From Spisula solida (Eukaryota > Mollusca > Bivalvia > Venerida > Mactridae): 64,000 nucleotides of DNA. Where the stretch lies: NCBI GenBank assembly GCA_947247005.1, contig OX365947.1, positions 32,568,760 through 32,632,759 of the forward strand. The letters are read 5' to 3'. Made by a program: the position numbers and the translations under genes. The notes beneath the pieces are model-generated. The model saw only the letters and a program-made list of their open reading frames with translations. It did not search any database and was not told the DNA's origin. Shown here in pieces: positions 10,720-24,769 of the stretch (position 1 is the first letter of the stretch; every line of letters starts with the position of its first letter).

Positions 10720-13700
10720 TTTATTTATAATTTTGAACAGTTATGAAAATTATTTTATGTTTTAAAACAATCTGGTGGTCTTTGTGCTGTCAACTTATTG
10801 AAGCATATTTATATAAAATGTTTTATGTGTTTGTTTTCAGTACACTACGAATGGTTTTATTGCTAACTTTAACATTCACTTGTATCTAATACATAATTGG
10901 CTTATTATGGAACTTTGTAATATTGTTAAAAACATGATTGATTCAGCTAATTCCGAAAAATGAAGACTACCTCCAGAAAACCAATTCTCCACGTTACAAA
11001 AATACGGATACGTTTTTGCCAAATTGACTGGGCTTAGATGCTTCATCCATGAAGTTGGAAAAAGCCCTTGTGTATCAGTCCCCAAAGGCTGTCTACTGCC
11101 CCTGACTTTATTGTACATGTAATACAAATACAAAATGATGTATAGAAATGGCTGTAACTATATGTATTTATTCTGATTCAATGCTTGTGTCAAGTAGTGG
11201 TGAGATTTAAACCATTGTGTAGAGTCTGTATAATGAACATTTGTCTTATATCAATACTCGTATTATATACACCCAAATACAAAGTATATGGGAGCTATGT
11301 TAGAGTCACATTTTCGGTCCGTCAGTTGATTGGTCCATCCTGTTCCTCTGTCTGTCTGTGCACACATTTTATCAATGATTTTTCACCGTAATCATATGTC
11401 AGACTTTAATGAAACTTCAGGACACTACTAAACCTAGTTGTGCATATTGGTAGCACAATATGCCAAGATCAATGTTCAGTGTTATTGCCCTTTGACGTAA
11501 AAAAGTATTATTATTGTGTGCAAGCAGTATCTGGGGGTATTTTTCACCTTTGGTGATAGCTCATCATGTTTATGCCTGTTTGAAAGTTGTGAGAAAACCA
11601 TGTGAGGTTTTTGTTATCTTTTTGTTGAACCATCAAAATGTTAATGTCATTTTATATTATCACTATATTGGACATTAAACTAGAGAGTCTTTCAGCTGGA
11701 GATGTATATCAATCCAGTAGCTACGATTCATTTAATGGTGTCTTACATTTTTAGCTCGTCGGATAAACCGAGGAGCTGTTGTCATAACGTGATCGCAATA
11801 TGTGTTGTGTCTCTGTCAGCAAACATGTTATATATGTCATTGAGCAGTCTCTTGGCCCCGTGTTTGCAAATAAATCCCAGTTTTCAAGATCAGGGCCAAA
11901 ATCAAATAATGTTTCTTTCATACTTCGAGTTAAGGTATTTTTTAGTTAATGGTTAACGATTTGCATAATGTGATCGATTCTAACATTGTGTAAAATTTGT
12001 ATAATCAAAACTGATTCCTGAAAACCGATTAAGACCAAATACAGTCATTACCTAATTACGTAACTCTTCAATAAAACATACTTGTAATACAGTCACCAAA
12101 TTAATTCTAATGATATTTTAACATTTTTCAAGCAAATGCTATATGTACTCATTTTATTTCAAATATGTGTAAAAAAACTATCGAAAAAGGATCCCGATAA
12201 GTGACTTATGAACACGGGGCATGAGGAAGTTACGATAAGACTCAATGGTACATAACATGCAGACGAGTGTAGGCAGCATCGGTTAGCGGTGCTCTTGTGT
12301 ATACATGTACAATTGGTCATATATTATGTGAATTGTTTGCATTTTAACATTCCCATGTTGAGTATGAGAATATATGTATGTTTTATCAGCATATGAAAGT
12401 GTTAAATGTTACAGCACTGATCATATGTATATCATGACAATAGATATTATCTTGTAAAAGCTCCTTACTATAGCTTGATGGAGATAACTCTAGTCTTGTC
12501 TTGTTTACATGCTTTCCAACTGATTTCATGAGCTATCAGGGAGATTTACGATTTTTGTCCGTGATATTTCAAACAGTTTATAAACAAAAAATGGATACTA
12601 TCAACACTGCACGGTTGACTGGTTGCTCGTTACTAATTTAGTTGGAAAAGTATCTGTATTAAAAGTGATTATTTATGTAATCAAACATAAATTGACATCA
12701 GAAATGCATTTGTAATTTTTATTTTCAAACATTTACAAAGGCTAGTGTTATCATCTGCGGACTATAGCTGCATGTTCTTGCAATTCCCTTGTTTAGTCTG
12801 AGTAGCCACACTGTAATATACATGCAATCTGGTTTCAATTTCAAGAAGGCTACCCTTAACTTCTGAAAATGGCTTTTACTACAAAATGTATTAGGTTGCT
12901 TAAAGTATTATTACAAGCTGTAAATATTTGTGCATGTACTTATATTTATATTTGTTGGTATTTTGTTAAAAAGACAGTTCTGTGGTTTGATATTTCTGTA
13001 GATTTTAGAAGAAATTCTAAAATTTGATTTTGTTTAAAGTCATGTGTGAAACCAAATGCAATGATTTCAAGAAAATAAAAGTCATAAGGAAATCGATAAA
13101 GAAATATTGTTTGTCACAATAAAGTAGCAGAAATGATATAAGGCAAATAGTCTGCATATATAAATGTACTTACCCAAGTACTCTCCTATGTGCTGGAAAG
13201 TGTTTTTCTAAGCAAACAATTTCCTAAGGATGGCCTATTCAATTGTTTTCATATTGATTCTTTTATTTGTACCGATGCTTACGCTTGTATCTTAATTTTT
13301 AGTTCACCTAAAAACAAGGCAAACAATGTAGACCCTCTTGTTTAAGTTGTTCAGCTTATATGAACTATTGATCTAAGTGTTATTTTATACAACCTGAGTG
13401 TTGGGATCTTAACATATTGGTAAATTAACCCCGATAGTCAGTTGTGTTTTGGCTTGAGTATATGGCTATATCCATACCGTATTGTATACTGGAGTCGTGT
13501 TGAAAATGTATAATTGATATTTATAGGATAGCACCAAATATATTTAAGAGAGCATGGTTAATTTGACTCGTTATTTTCGATCATAATATAAAACCTCTAA
13601 TGGTTGAAGTAAAATATCTGCCTCAGGAACTTGAGAGTTCTGGTCAGGTCGGACAAATAGTCATCATGTAAGGCATATAAATCTGTGCACTGTTGTTTTA

Positions 13701-15284
13701 TGTCAATTGTCACGGTTGTTATATAGAGGTTGTTGCTGTAGTCACTCTGGCTTTACTAGAGAGGTTTCACTTTCATGTTTTGATTCACTGTCTGTTATAC
13801 AAAGGGCATTTTACGGGGCCCATCTTTATATACTAGGTAGTACATGTCCCTGCTTTAATTATCTCCTGTTGGCATTTTCACTGGCAAACACTTGAATAAA
13901 ATCATTGTGTATGTTGTTTCATTGTGTACAAGTGTGCAATATTGGTGTGTACAAAAGGTGACTAAAGAAAAAAACTATTTTGTGCCTTGTTATGAACTTA
14001 ATAAGTATTTGTATTTTATGCATAAGTATACATCATAATAGGTCCTTATTAGGTAATAGTGCTTCCACAAATAATTTCAGCCGATTGGTATCTCATTAGA
14101 TATGCATTCTATTAAGAAGAAAATAAGATTAGATTTAATTTTAATTAGATATGCATAATTATATTGATTACATGTTTGCTTTGATGTAAGTTGTTGCCGC
14201 AGTTAGATATGTGGTGTTTTTGTGGCTATAAACATTGTCTTATTTCGTATGTCAAGTTTATTATGTACTGTCTTACGTATGCTCCCTAGTGACCCCTGCA
14301 ATCATTACATCTGATGTCACCAAAAGATTGGGACTACACTTGGGACCTTGTACCCATATTTTACAATTCAACAAATTTTACATAATGTCTCGCTAGCTAT
14401 GATTCATATTAAGATTTGTCACCAATGCTATGAATAATTAATTATTAATTGATTGTCTGTAATTTTGAAATATGTTATAGTACATTATGTAAGTGAATTT
14501 GAATAATAACTGATCCTTGTGTTGTTGGAACATTTGGGTATGTATCTGTCCCCCAGACTGTCCATACCCCTGGTCTCCATGTTCAATGTATACAATCATA
14601 CTCCTTATAACCAACAGTTCACTCCAATGATATTAATCATTTTAGTTCGTAGTGAAGAAAAGTCACTGCTCTTGTTATGGTTATCTTCCCATGTGGTATG
14701 TTAATCCTTGCTTAACCTACTATGTTTACTGCCCCTTGTGGTACGTTTGTGGTATGCTCATCACTGCTGTCAGTGACATCTTGTAAGAATAATCTTTAAC
14801 AAAATAATCATTACACCTTGAAAACAGTATGTTTTATTTTGGATGTCTAATTAATTTATTTATTATTGATTTTCCCCAGATATGAGATATATTGAGGCTA
14901 TATCGGACTGACATTTGTTTACATATCATATATCAGTAATACACTGTATATACACAAACAACTAAAAATAAAAAACTGATCAAACTATTTTTAATGGCAG
15001 TGTTGTACCCTATAAATGGAGGTAACTCTGCGTTAGATTGGAAGAGAGGTTCAGGTAGAAACAAGTATTTTATCACCAATGATATAAATGCTAGCCATAT
15101 CAATCCCAAAGTCGATATAAAAATGGTCCAAGTATTCCTTTGTTTGACACCGGCTTCTGTAATGTGATACTCTCCTGGCAATTGTGTAGGGAGCATAAAT
15201 ATAAGTTTTTGCACATACAACTTAATTCACAATCAAACTGAAAAAACTAGTATAAAACCATAGAGTCAAAGACTTTATACAGAA
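10720..15284. other. Gene-free AT-rich stretch
   Basis: No coding pattern is seen on either strand. An old GTCCG-type copy is recognisable at about 11310-11505 (ACTTTAATGAAACTTCAGGAC, CCTAGTTGTGCATATT), related to 16085-16265. The remainder is AT-rich, with ACATGTA-type words but no defined element. Confidence 0.5.
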
Positions 15285-15535
15285 GTGGGCGTATCTTTAT
15301 GTCCGTCCGTCCCATCGAAAAAATTTTGAAACTTAAATATATTTAAAGTCCTTCCAAGACATTGCTTTCAACTTGGCATACTTGTTAACCATCATTAACA
15401 CCTTCCATTGTCAACGCCATAAACACTATCCAATATTTGAACAGAATTATTCCCCTGATTGACTTTGCTAGTTATTATGAACAAGGCTTCCATTGGGGTA
15501 TAAGTGTTGATTGAAGGCAATCTTGTTTTATTATT
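15285..15535 (+). mobile_element. Dispersed GTCCG repeat, copy 2
   Basis: Landmarks are GTCCGTCCGTCCCATCG, ATTGCTTTCAACTTGGCATA, GTCAACGCCAT and ACAAGGCTTCCATTGGGGTA. It matches 24100-24315 through most of its length and 5500-5830 at both ends. Confidence 0.65.
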
Positions 15536-18500
15536 TGTTACTTTATTATTTTATGTCAGTACTGGTGCAGCTTATAACAAGATGTTTGTTACTGGTCCAT
15601 TGTACAATTGACATTATGCCAGAGCAGATACCCCCTCTGACTTATTGTTTGGCTAAGGTGTTTGGCCAAGGCTTTACAGGTAAACTATCGTACCATGTGA
15701 TTATAACTTACCTTTAAAATGGATTTACCTGATCGACACTTTGCGTAGTATCAATTGTTATATTGAATTATTATTATAAATTGTTTTCACCTGTCTATTA
15801 GATTGACAAACATAGATGTGTGTGTTTTATTGTACTGGTTTATATGTTCCTCGGACTAGTAGAACAATGTTCATGTGTTCAATATTTTACATTATACAAA
15901 CCCAAGCTTTCTAGTTATGTTATATACAGTTAAAGTAGCGACATGAAATGAATGGTATTGGGAGGGTCATGCTTATACCATAAATGTATGCTATTCTCCT
16001 ATGCCAAAGAAGGTAAAATAAAATTAATACACATGTATAATTATTTCTCCCACTATATTATTGCGGGAGAGACTGATTTTGTGCTGGACATCATTCTGAC
16101 TGGATGTATGGATGTCACAAAGTTTGTCCATGCTTTTTCTCCTTGACCATTGATCAGATTTCAATGAAACTTCATAAAACTTGCTATTAAGTCTAGTTGT
16201 GCAAATTGTCTGGAAAATTAGGTCTGACAATTTTCGCCAGAGTTATGGCCCTTTGTCAGAGACATGTTTTTGTGTGGAAAACTCTTGTTTATCTCGTGCT
16301 AGTGCTACTACCATTGAATATTATTGATTTGCTTTATAACCATTCTGTTCATTGTCCCTTACTGTCCATTATTTCGTTTGCCATTTATTTGAAAGCGTGC
16401 AATATGTCTGTTAAACATTTTACTGATATTTGTAGAATAACTTTCACCAGTGTAATGTTGAAAACAATCAATACTGTTGAAATGGCCTATAGAGATTTCA
16501 ATCATTACTGTAGAATCATATTCATAGTATTTGTGGTGAACAAGCTGGAGTTCTTACCTGTTTGGTGGGTATGCGCCCATGAATCTTAAGTTATAACCAT
16601 GTTTATTATGCACCCTAATGGAGGAGCATTTTGCATTGGCTACTTCAGTCAGTTTGTCCAACACGTTCACACCTTATTACTCAGCAAGTACATACTGGAA
16701 TTCAATAGAACATTGTAATAAGCTTCACTACTAACCAACTGGTGTGCATATTGTCTGTAGTTCTGATACTTAGATGTTTCCACATACTCTAGTTCTACCG
16801 AGATACTGTAGGGTGATAAAATAACAAGTGTTTGATGTTTCCACATACTCTAGTTCTACCGAGATACTGTAGGGTGATGAAATAACAAGTGTGTTACCAG
16901 GTGATATAAAATTCACTTGTAATTTATAATTATGAATGTTACTTTTCTCATGTAATGGCATTTTTAATCCCTACTCAGCGTTGAGTATGACATATGACAT
17001 GGACTTCCATCAAAATTTTCCTTTTAAATCCTCAGAATTACTTATAAATAAAACCTCTCATTAAGGAAATGGAGCATTCCTTTCAATAGCAAGAGCTGAC
17101 CAGATTTAATATACATAATCACATATTATATCTCAGTGATACAAAATTACTAGAATTAGATTTATTCTCATTATGAAATTGATATACTAGCAATATGGAA
17201 CCTGTGGTATTATCTCTTGGTTCTGAAGAAGTCAGTTTTAATATTATGTCATTCTTACCTTTTTGAATCCAAATGTGAATATATAGCAAATTGATTCAAG
17301 CAAATTGATTCATGGAATATAATCTTATGTATAATGTTGTGGTTTTAAATGAGGTTTAATTGTAATAGAAAGAAAGCAGGTATTAAGTTGATCTTTGATC
17401 ATCTGACCATTCAACATTCCTTTTATTCATAGTAATATAATTTAATATTATTTAACACCATTTGAATGTGGCATGTTGCCATGATAAACTTATTGTATTA
17501 TTTGGCAAATCTTTCTGATTCTGTGGCTTATGCATTCGGTTTGTCTTACACTGGCTTAACCTGGGGGTCTGTTGCTTAACCAAAGCGCCTTTATTTGGTA
17601 ATCTCCGGTTGAATTGGATTTAGTGGGCATGGATTACCTCCCATGGAAAGTGCTTCATAGCGCTATGCTGGGATAACGGACAACAGGTGTCGCTACTCCT
17701 GGAAATATTTATGGTCCCAATATAAACCATATTTTATGTCAAAATACAACAAAACTAACAGCATTTTATATAAATTTATATCTTTGTTTTCTCTGAAAAT
17801 TTTAATCACTTGTTAATTTTTCCACAGAGTTATAAACCTTTTATATTATTACATAGACCTTTCTTGAAAATGCTTGCAAGAAAATCTAAAGTGTCTGTAT
17901 TCATAAATTTTCCAGTTTTAAGTTAAATTAATGCTGTGACAAAACTTTTTAGCTCTTGTATTTTATGTTAGTGCATTTTATCTGATTAAAGTGTAATATA
18001 AAACCTGGGTTATATCACTTAACTTTAATCTAAATACATGATTACTGTTTTAATATACAGTCATCACTGTGCATCAAATATCAAAATTTTCCTAATTCAG
18101 AATGTGCAGGTGTGGATCCAGCGAGGGGACCTGGGTCCTGCAACCCCCTTGACATTTTGGCAAAACCATGGTTATCTCATATATTTACACTACTTTATCT
18201 GGGCTTAGTCTAATCAGGACACCCTTCTAAGAAAGATAGTTAGTTTAACAATTACTGGATCTGATCAGGATGTGGATTGTTTTATACAGGTGTAATTACA
18301 TGTTATATAAAATTGATCTGTTTCCACTGATTTAAATTGGCTTCTTTCTTTAGAATATTTCAAGTAAAGTTCAGCCTGTTTAATGGAGGTGACTACTGGT
18401 TCTGACCCTGGTTGAGATGTATAGTTCTTGTTCAGCACTATACAGTACTGTTATATCAGAAATGAATGTAGTGTATGTGTGTGTGTGTGAGAGTTTGTCT

Positions 18501-19201
18501 GTATGTCTGTTCAAGCTCCTACAAGCTGAACTAACAATCTATAAAACACGTGTTAACAATGTAACGTGTTGCAATGAGGTTGACAAATGACCTTAAACTT
18601 TCAGACTATTGATATTTTTGACTTGCTTTAAGTAGTAAACTATGTACTGTTTATTGTCATTTTTCACCATTTTTTATTTCTGCTGTTTTTTTTGTTACGA
18701 TGTTGGGTGTCTTTCTATCCCTGGTCTATATAGACGCATTGATGTAGTTATTATGCAGAACAAAATTAAAAACATGATGCACTACTTTTGTGTTTTCTTT
18801 TGTTTTCAGTTTTTGAAATGTTATTGACTAGAATCTGTCTGTATAAGAGAGATCATGTTTATATACATGGGTATTCATATGCAAATGTGCCCACCACATG
18901 ACAGGTGAATGACAGGCCTTATCTTTGACTTCCGGTGGGCGCCTTGCATAACATGCATATACATGGACAATCTTCACTGTACATAACCTCAGCACACTTA
19001 TGTACAATACAAACACAAACCTGGCTTCATTGTACGTATTTGTTTAGGATTCATGTCAAGATCCATATGACATTGCCACACCAATACACATGCTTCTAAA
19101 TGATTGTAAATCTAATGGTGGTTGTTCAAGTATGTCAGGTGCCCTGATATGGTAGCTATCAGTGTTGAAGAAGATGTCTCTGCCATGTTCACCGAATGAG
19201 C
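15536..19201. other. Gene-free stretch with old repeats
   Basis: It contains a degraded dispersed repeat at about 16060-16265 (CAATGAAACTTCATAAAACTT, AGAGTTATGGCCCTTTG), another fragment at about 16605-16760 and the 61-bp duplication at 16773-16894. I see no supported exon. Confidence 0.5.
16773..16894 (+). repeat. 61-bp tandem duplication
   Basis: The block beginning GATGTTTCCACATACTC at 16773 is repeated from 16834 with essentially one base change (GATAAAAT against GATGAAAT). It is a very recent direct duplication. Confidence 0.93.
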
Positions 19202-22200
19202 ATATGGGCTATTTTCAAAAGAATGGCTAGAAAAGTTGAAAAGGTCTCAAAATTTAAACCTTCATAAAATACAAAAAAGCTGGCCTGAATTTTAAGACCA
19301 ACCATTGAAGTTAACAAAATTGGTAGGGTATAAAGCTAATAACAAATACTATTTTTTTTATCAAGTTTTAATTCAAGTGAACGGGCAAAAAATACAAAAA
19401 TACATTAACGCATTCAAAGTCTATTATTTTCTTAGTTAAATGGTTCTTTACACTTTTAAAGTTTATATTTACTTATTGTTATATCATTATACAGAAATAA
19501 ACTGTTGAATCTCTCCGACATTAAAAAATAACACGCAAATTCATATTTTTTTGCTTTTTTCCAGATAAAATTAATATCCATACAATAAAAGTTTTATTTT
19601 CAGATTAAATGCTCAAACTATTTTTGTAAAACAGGGTTGTGCATGAAATTTTAACACTAACTAGTAAATCTGAACAAAAATCATAAAAGGCATTATGATT
19701 TAAGCGCAAAAGTATCAACATTAGAACAATACAATTTTTATCAAAATTTGTTACACTCCTGACATATGTAGCTGTCACTTATAAACTAGCTTTCACTTAC
19801 AAGTTACAATCTCCTGAACTACCAATAAAAAGCAACTGATACACAGTGTAAAATTTTAAAACAAATATGGCAATAACATAGATCCAATTTGGATATTGTT
19901 TTAGAAATTAATTGGAAACCATACGGGCGTCTACATGCAATATTGGCTCTAAACCTGAAGCAAACATCAATACATGTAAAATGTCTCAATTAACAATTGA
20001 ACACTAAAACAGTTAAACATTAACACATTTTAAATTGATCCTACTGGAATCATGAACCTTAAAGAGCTGTTTAACACGTTTGTCAAAAGTGTTACACTCC
20101 TGACCAAACAATATAACTTAAGTTTTAAGCTGGTTTTCAGAAATTTCAAGTTCCTTTTCATTAAACATCAGTTTCAATCCCTGACCAGGCATTTATGTGG
20201 GCATTGATAATTTAATAATGGAGACTGCCATGATATGTCATTATTATTATTATTATTATAGTCTTAGGTTAGGTGTACATCCCCGGGTGTAAATACATTA
20301 TGAGGCTCACAAGGAAGACTGGGTATATACCCAACTGTGTTGCCTATTTAAATGAAGTCTTTATTATTAATATCATTATTATTATAACCTCAGCTTTACA
20401 TCTACATCGACCTTCAAAACATGTAAACAGGTTTATTAAGAAATACAGATAAAACTACATGCATGCATATTTCATTGGTCAAATATTGCTGAATAGCTAC
20501 AATGTTGGAAGTATCAAATAATTTCTAAATCTACTGTATTTTTTATTTACCTTTGCTACACTTAACTGATTCAGAACCGATTTTAGGTGCTGGTATTTTG
20601 TGTATAAATTATTATTTGAAATTTGTAGGGTTTAAATTAATCAGTGGTACTAAAGTCGTATGCCTGGTATGCTTATCCGCGAAAAGATATATATCAATTT
20701 AACCCATTACTTCATATTGGCATCATTTTCATAATTTACAAATGCTGCTAGAACAAAACCACTGGGCGTGATGATTTAACCTTCACATTGTTGGACAACG
20801 ATACCCCGACCAAAAACAACGTCAATTAAGTTTAGAAGTGCGTTGTATACGGTGCCACGCTTTTATGTTACAGAACATCCTGACGCTATTGACATGCTTT
20901 TTAAAGCAGAATGTGACGTTTAGCCATGACAAAGTAGTTTAACTGTCGTCTAGCAATGATATTCAGGCTTGCACAGTATTTTCAAGAAGCTGTTACCTCT
21001 ACGATTGTCAGCGTCTAGTAAGCTGACAATAGAAGCACGTAAACATGATAGCAACATTTGAATATTTTTTTGAAGACATCACTTCCGGTCAACAAATTTT
21101 GGTGCTATACGTACAGTTTAATAGCAATAATGCGTACAATTTAGTTATTTTGCATAACATTGTGTTTAATGTTTACTTGACCCAAATTGGAAATCACTTA
21201 TTTCGTATTAATATTTACCCTTACATATTCAATTAACAATGTCGGGTTACGGGTTTAAGATGCCATAGATCTTGGAAAGATATGATCATAGCCATAGGAC
21301 ACAATACAGCGTATCCATGATCGTTAAAAAGTACTGACAGCTCATGTTGCGACTGTGGAGGGCATTGGATTTGTTCTCATGAAGCTGAATTTAAAGGCCG
21401 ACGCAGATGGTCATCAAGATGTGCATCATCAAGCAGAAGCTTCAGAGCGATGAGTGTTACATGTTTACCTTATACATAGATGTGTGGAACAACATTGTAC
21501 AGTCCCATATTTTCTGTAAATGTGGCAGAGACGCCTGATTGGCATAGCCTGATTACATTATTACTTTTGCGAATTTGATATTGTCAATAAATAATTATCA
21601 TGGTTTGGTTTTGTGACTATCTAAACCTTGATTACAATCATTATTATGGTTTTTGCACATATTTGACCTAATGTTTTGATTTTATCACATGCAAATTTTC
21701 CATAAAATTGAAGCACCTTAACTAATATCAAACACCCACTGTTGCGTTTTAAAATCAGTTAAGTGTAAGTGTAGAAGCTTCTTCTTTCATTTGTTTTGTC
21801 AATGGCAGGATCTGACAGTCTGTCCTGTTGTATCTATTCCTTCTAACATAAGTGTTTATTTTTTCTCTCTTATTTTCTCCTTTTCAAGCTTAGCACTGAC
21901 ATTCAATTAAATGTTCACAGTATTTTCTAGCTCGTTCTGGTGATGTGCTAGCAGTTACAATTATCTTATCTATATTGGCCCTTTTCATATGTCTCAATGA
22001 CCTTTAAATTGCTGGTAGGCTCACAACTAGCATGTCCATGCTTGTTTTGGTATTAGTTCTGTGTAAGATGAATGAATAATACTTCTTACCATTTTTGGTC
22101 AGGAGTGTAACACGTATTTGTACATGTAAACAGTTCTGGTAGAAGCACAACTTGGTATCTTTTATATAAATTTCAATTTTAAAATGGCTATCACATAGTA

Positions 22201-23207
22201 TAGCATAGCAAAACAGTACTTGTTGGTCATTGGCAAGCAGTTCGAAAATTGCATTTTTTATTTAAATGTCTAAATTTTAAATATGAAATGGACAAAATTT
22301 AAAGACTTCTGTCCAATTTAACTTACCTTATTTGCACCAGATCAAACAATTATCATTTACACTTTGTTATAACTTTAAAATACAGCACAAAACATCTGTA
22401 AAGCATTTCAGAAGGCTATACAAAGAATATGCATAAAATCAAGAAACTATGTTTCACTCCTGACAATCACATGATGTCCATGTGCTCAATACACAAACAT
22501 CACCTTTACTCGTAATTGTTTTTTGTGATCACTCTCAGACTCTGACTTCCCGGAAAAGCATATAAAATGTACATGTGTACAGTTTTTGGCATTACTATTA
22601 CTCCCTATATACCAAATGTTTCACTCCTGACGGATTCAGGCCAGCTGCTTTCTATGAAGCAAACCAATAGTTATATTAATAACATAAGAAACATATTTTA
22701 CCTATTTTATTATGACATATTTCTCTTCACTCTGAACAACAAAGAATGTTAATCATTTAAATGTTATTGAAGCTGTATCTCAATACACATTTTTTTCATA
22801 AATTTTTTAGTGATTTTTTTCTAAGCACCCACTTAAGTAATCGCTTATTTTTTACGTCTTGACATGACAATAATACTTAAAATTATACACCATCTTAAAG
22901 GCGATATATTTAATTTATTCTTAAAAACAATTGTAACTTTGAAACTCATCAATATATTTCACAGGAATGTCCTGAATTATGTGATTGATGAAAACTGTCA
23001 CGTTTTTTTGTTTCCCTCCTGACATTTTTGACATGTTTTTTTATCATTACTTTTTTTTCTGTAATGCTATTTCTTTCAAACTTCACAGACTATTTTATGA
23101 CATCAAATGATATGTTTAAGGGTAAAAGATATAAGAATAATTAGTTTAGAATATATTTTATTGAGAAAAAACCTTAACTAGCCATTTTTTTTGAAAACAG
23201 CCCATAT
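19202..23207. mobile_element. Large (about 4 kb) non-coding inverted-repeat element with iterated 14-bp motif
   Basis: The ends are ATATGGGCTATTTTCAAAAG and its near-perfect reverse complement finishing GAAAACAGCCCATAT; similarity runs about 30 bp including ATGGCTAG. Six copies of GTTACACTCCTGAC or a variant lie inside: 19750, 20091, 22098 (reverse), 22451, 22618 and 23010. The longest open frames are under 90 codons and look random, so no transposase is visible. It is likely a non-autonomous DNA transposon whose repeated motif could bind a transposase. The superfamily and target duplication cannot be read, partly because a MITE lies against the right end. Confidence 0.65.
20239..20261 (+). 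repeat. ATT trinucleotide microsatellite
   Basis: A short run of ATT units inside the large inverted-repeat element, echoed more weakly near 20362-20385. Confidence 0.85.
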
Positions 23208-23208
23208 A

Positions 23209-23623
23209 CAGTGCCCACCAAAAATAAGTATACAGTAAATAATTGTTGCTAAATTTAACTTGGTTTAATTATTCAATATTCTTTTATCAGACAGTCACAA
23301 TTTTACTTGTTTCTGAAACTACAGTTACTAAATGAGTAAAAACAGAGGTAGAAAAAAGGATGAATATGTTCTGAATTTAAATACCCATGTGATCTAAAAT
23401 GCTGAATTTTCCATCTTTTTGTGACTAAGTTGCCATTCAATTGGGACAAAGAAACTTTATATTTTGCACCTAGGGTACCAATTAATGTATGGTCTTTACA
23501 TATAATAAACAAAAATATTCCTTTTTCTTGAAAAAAGTGTTGTTTCACTATTTTACAAATAGTGTTATTACAGACAAGTTAATGGGGAAATAACATCTGT
23601 ATACTTATTTTTGGTGGGCACTG
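23209..23623. mobile_element. Tc1/mariner-type MITE, 415 bp
   Basis: The 27-bp ends start CAGTGCCCACCAAAAATAAG and mirror at the right side as TTATTTTTGGTGGGCACTG. It is flanked by TA on both sides (23207-23208 and 23624-23625), the Tc1/mariner target duplication. There is no transposase frame. It lies exactly against the right end of the 4-kb element, so it landed in or next to its terminus. Confidence 0.9.
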
Positions 23624-23625
23624 TA

Positions 23626-24395
23626 GTTATGCAGGCATCGAGATAGAAACATTGACTTGCTGTATAGCTGTCTTGTCTAACAACCGTACATGTATATCAG
23701 AGGATGCAAACCTGCAGTCACAAGGACAAAACTGCATAGGAATGGACATCCTAAGATTTATATTTGGTCATTTGACATGGAACAGCAGGTGGATGACAAT
23801 GAATAACACACTATCAAACTATGGTCACTTCAAATAGAAGTTTTTCTTTTAATGAATCTCAAAAAGTTGACCATCAATGAAATGTATATGTAAGTTCCAA
23901 TTGCTTGACCACTTTCGTGCTTGTCAAGTCTGCATGCATATGAATTGAAAATTTAATCTCACAAATAAACATTACACTATAAGATGCATATTTGTTATAA
24001 TGTATAGACGAAAAGTTGGAAGTGGCATAGTGCCATACAAGCTCTATTTGTATCCTATCTACTCTTGCGTGGGGTATATAATGAGTGTACTTTCCATTGC
24101 ATGGAAAATGTTTTGTAAAGTTATTGAAACTCAAAAATTTTCAAAGAACATCAAGGCATTGCTTTCAAACTTGGCATTCTTATTTACCATTATAAACACC
24201 TTACATTGTCTACGCCATGTAATACTGCCCATGGTTCATCAGAGTTATGGTCCCTGATTGACTAAGCTAGTTACTATTATAGTTATGGATATGGCTTCCA
24301 CCGGAGCATACACCATGTACACGTTTTTGAACTTGTGATAGAATATCGCTTTCCTGTGCTTCGTCATATAATGTTATGGTAAATAAATAAATAGA
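23626..24395. other. Non-coding stretch containing dispersed repeat copy 3
   Basis: From about 24100 to 24315 it repeats landmarks of 15285-15535 (ATTGCTTTCAAACTTGGCAT, GTCTACGCCAT, GGCTTCCACCGGAGCATA). The earlier half shows no recognisable feature. Confidence 0.6.
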
Positions 24396-24603
24396 TATAG
24401 TCCGCCCAGGATAATGTGATGTTTACAAACATGAATCGGTTTGGTCAACTGTGGCAAAATTGGTTTTACAAATCACATAAATAAGCAGATAAGGTCAGTA
24501 TTGTACCCAAAACATCACTGATAATTGGTGCACATAATTGTAATCCACCTTTGTGGAATATACCAAATTTTCCCGCCTGTCACATTATCCAGGGCGCACT
24601 ATA
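24396..24603. mobile_element. TATAGTSCGCCCWGGATAATGTGA inverted-repeat MITE, 208 bp
   Basis: Left end TATAGTCCGCCCAGGATAAT; right end ATTATCCAGGGCGCACTATA. Both ends are TA-bounded, consistent with a Tc1/mariner-like or pogo-like MITE. Its interior is non-coding. Confidence 0.85.
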
Positions 24604-24769
24604 CAGTCTTTAGTAATTTGGGTACTTTCTATAAGCTCATTAAACACATAACCACAATGTAGTAAACATTTTCTATCAATGAGTTTTATGCCATTGCTTT
24701 TCAACATTTCGTGACACACTATACGTGTACATGTACGGAATCTGTATACCTTATTTTTTAATTGAGGTC

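Noticed and set aside
16197..16589. 130-codon plus-strand open frame
   Set aside because: It overlaps a degraded dispersed repeat and has no coding-like composition.
21290..21540. Less AT-rich patch with a short KLNLKADADGHQD-type frame inside the 4-kb element
   Set aside because: No frame is sustained beyond about 40 codons and no transposase motif is visible.
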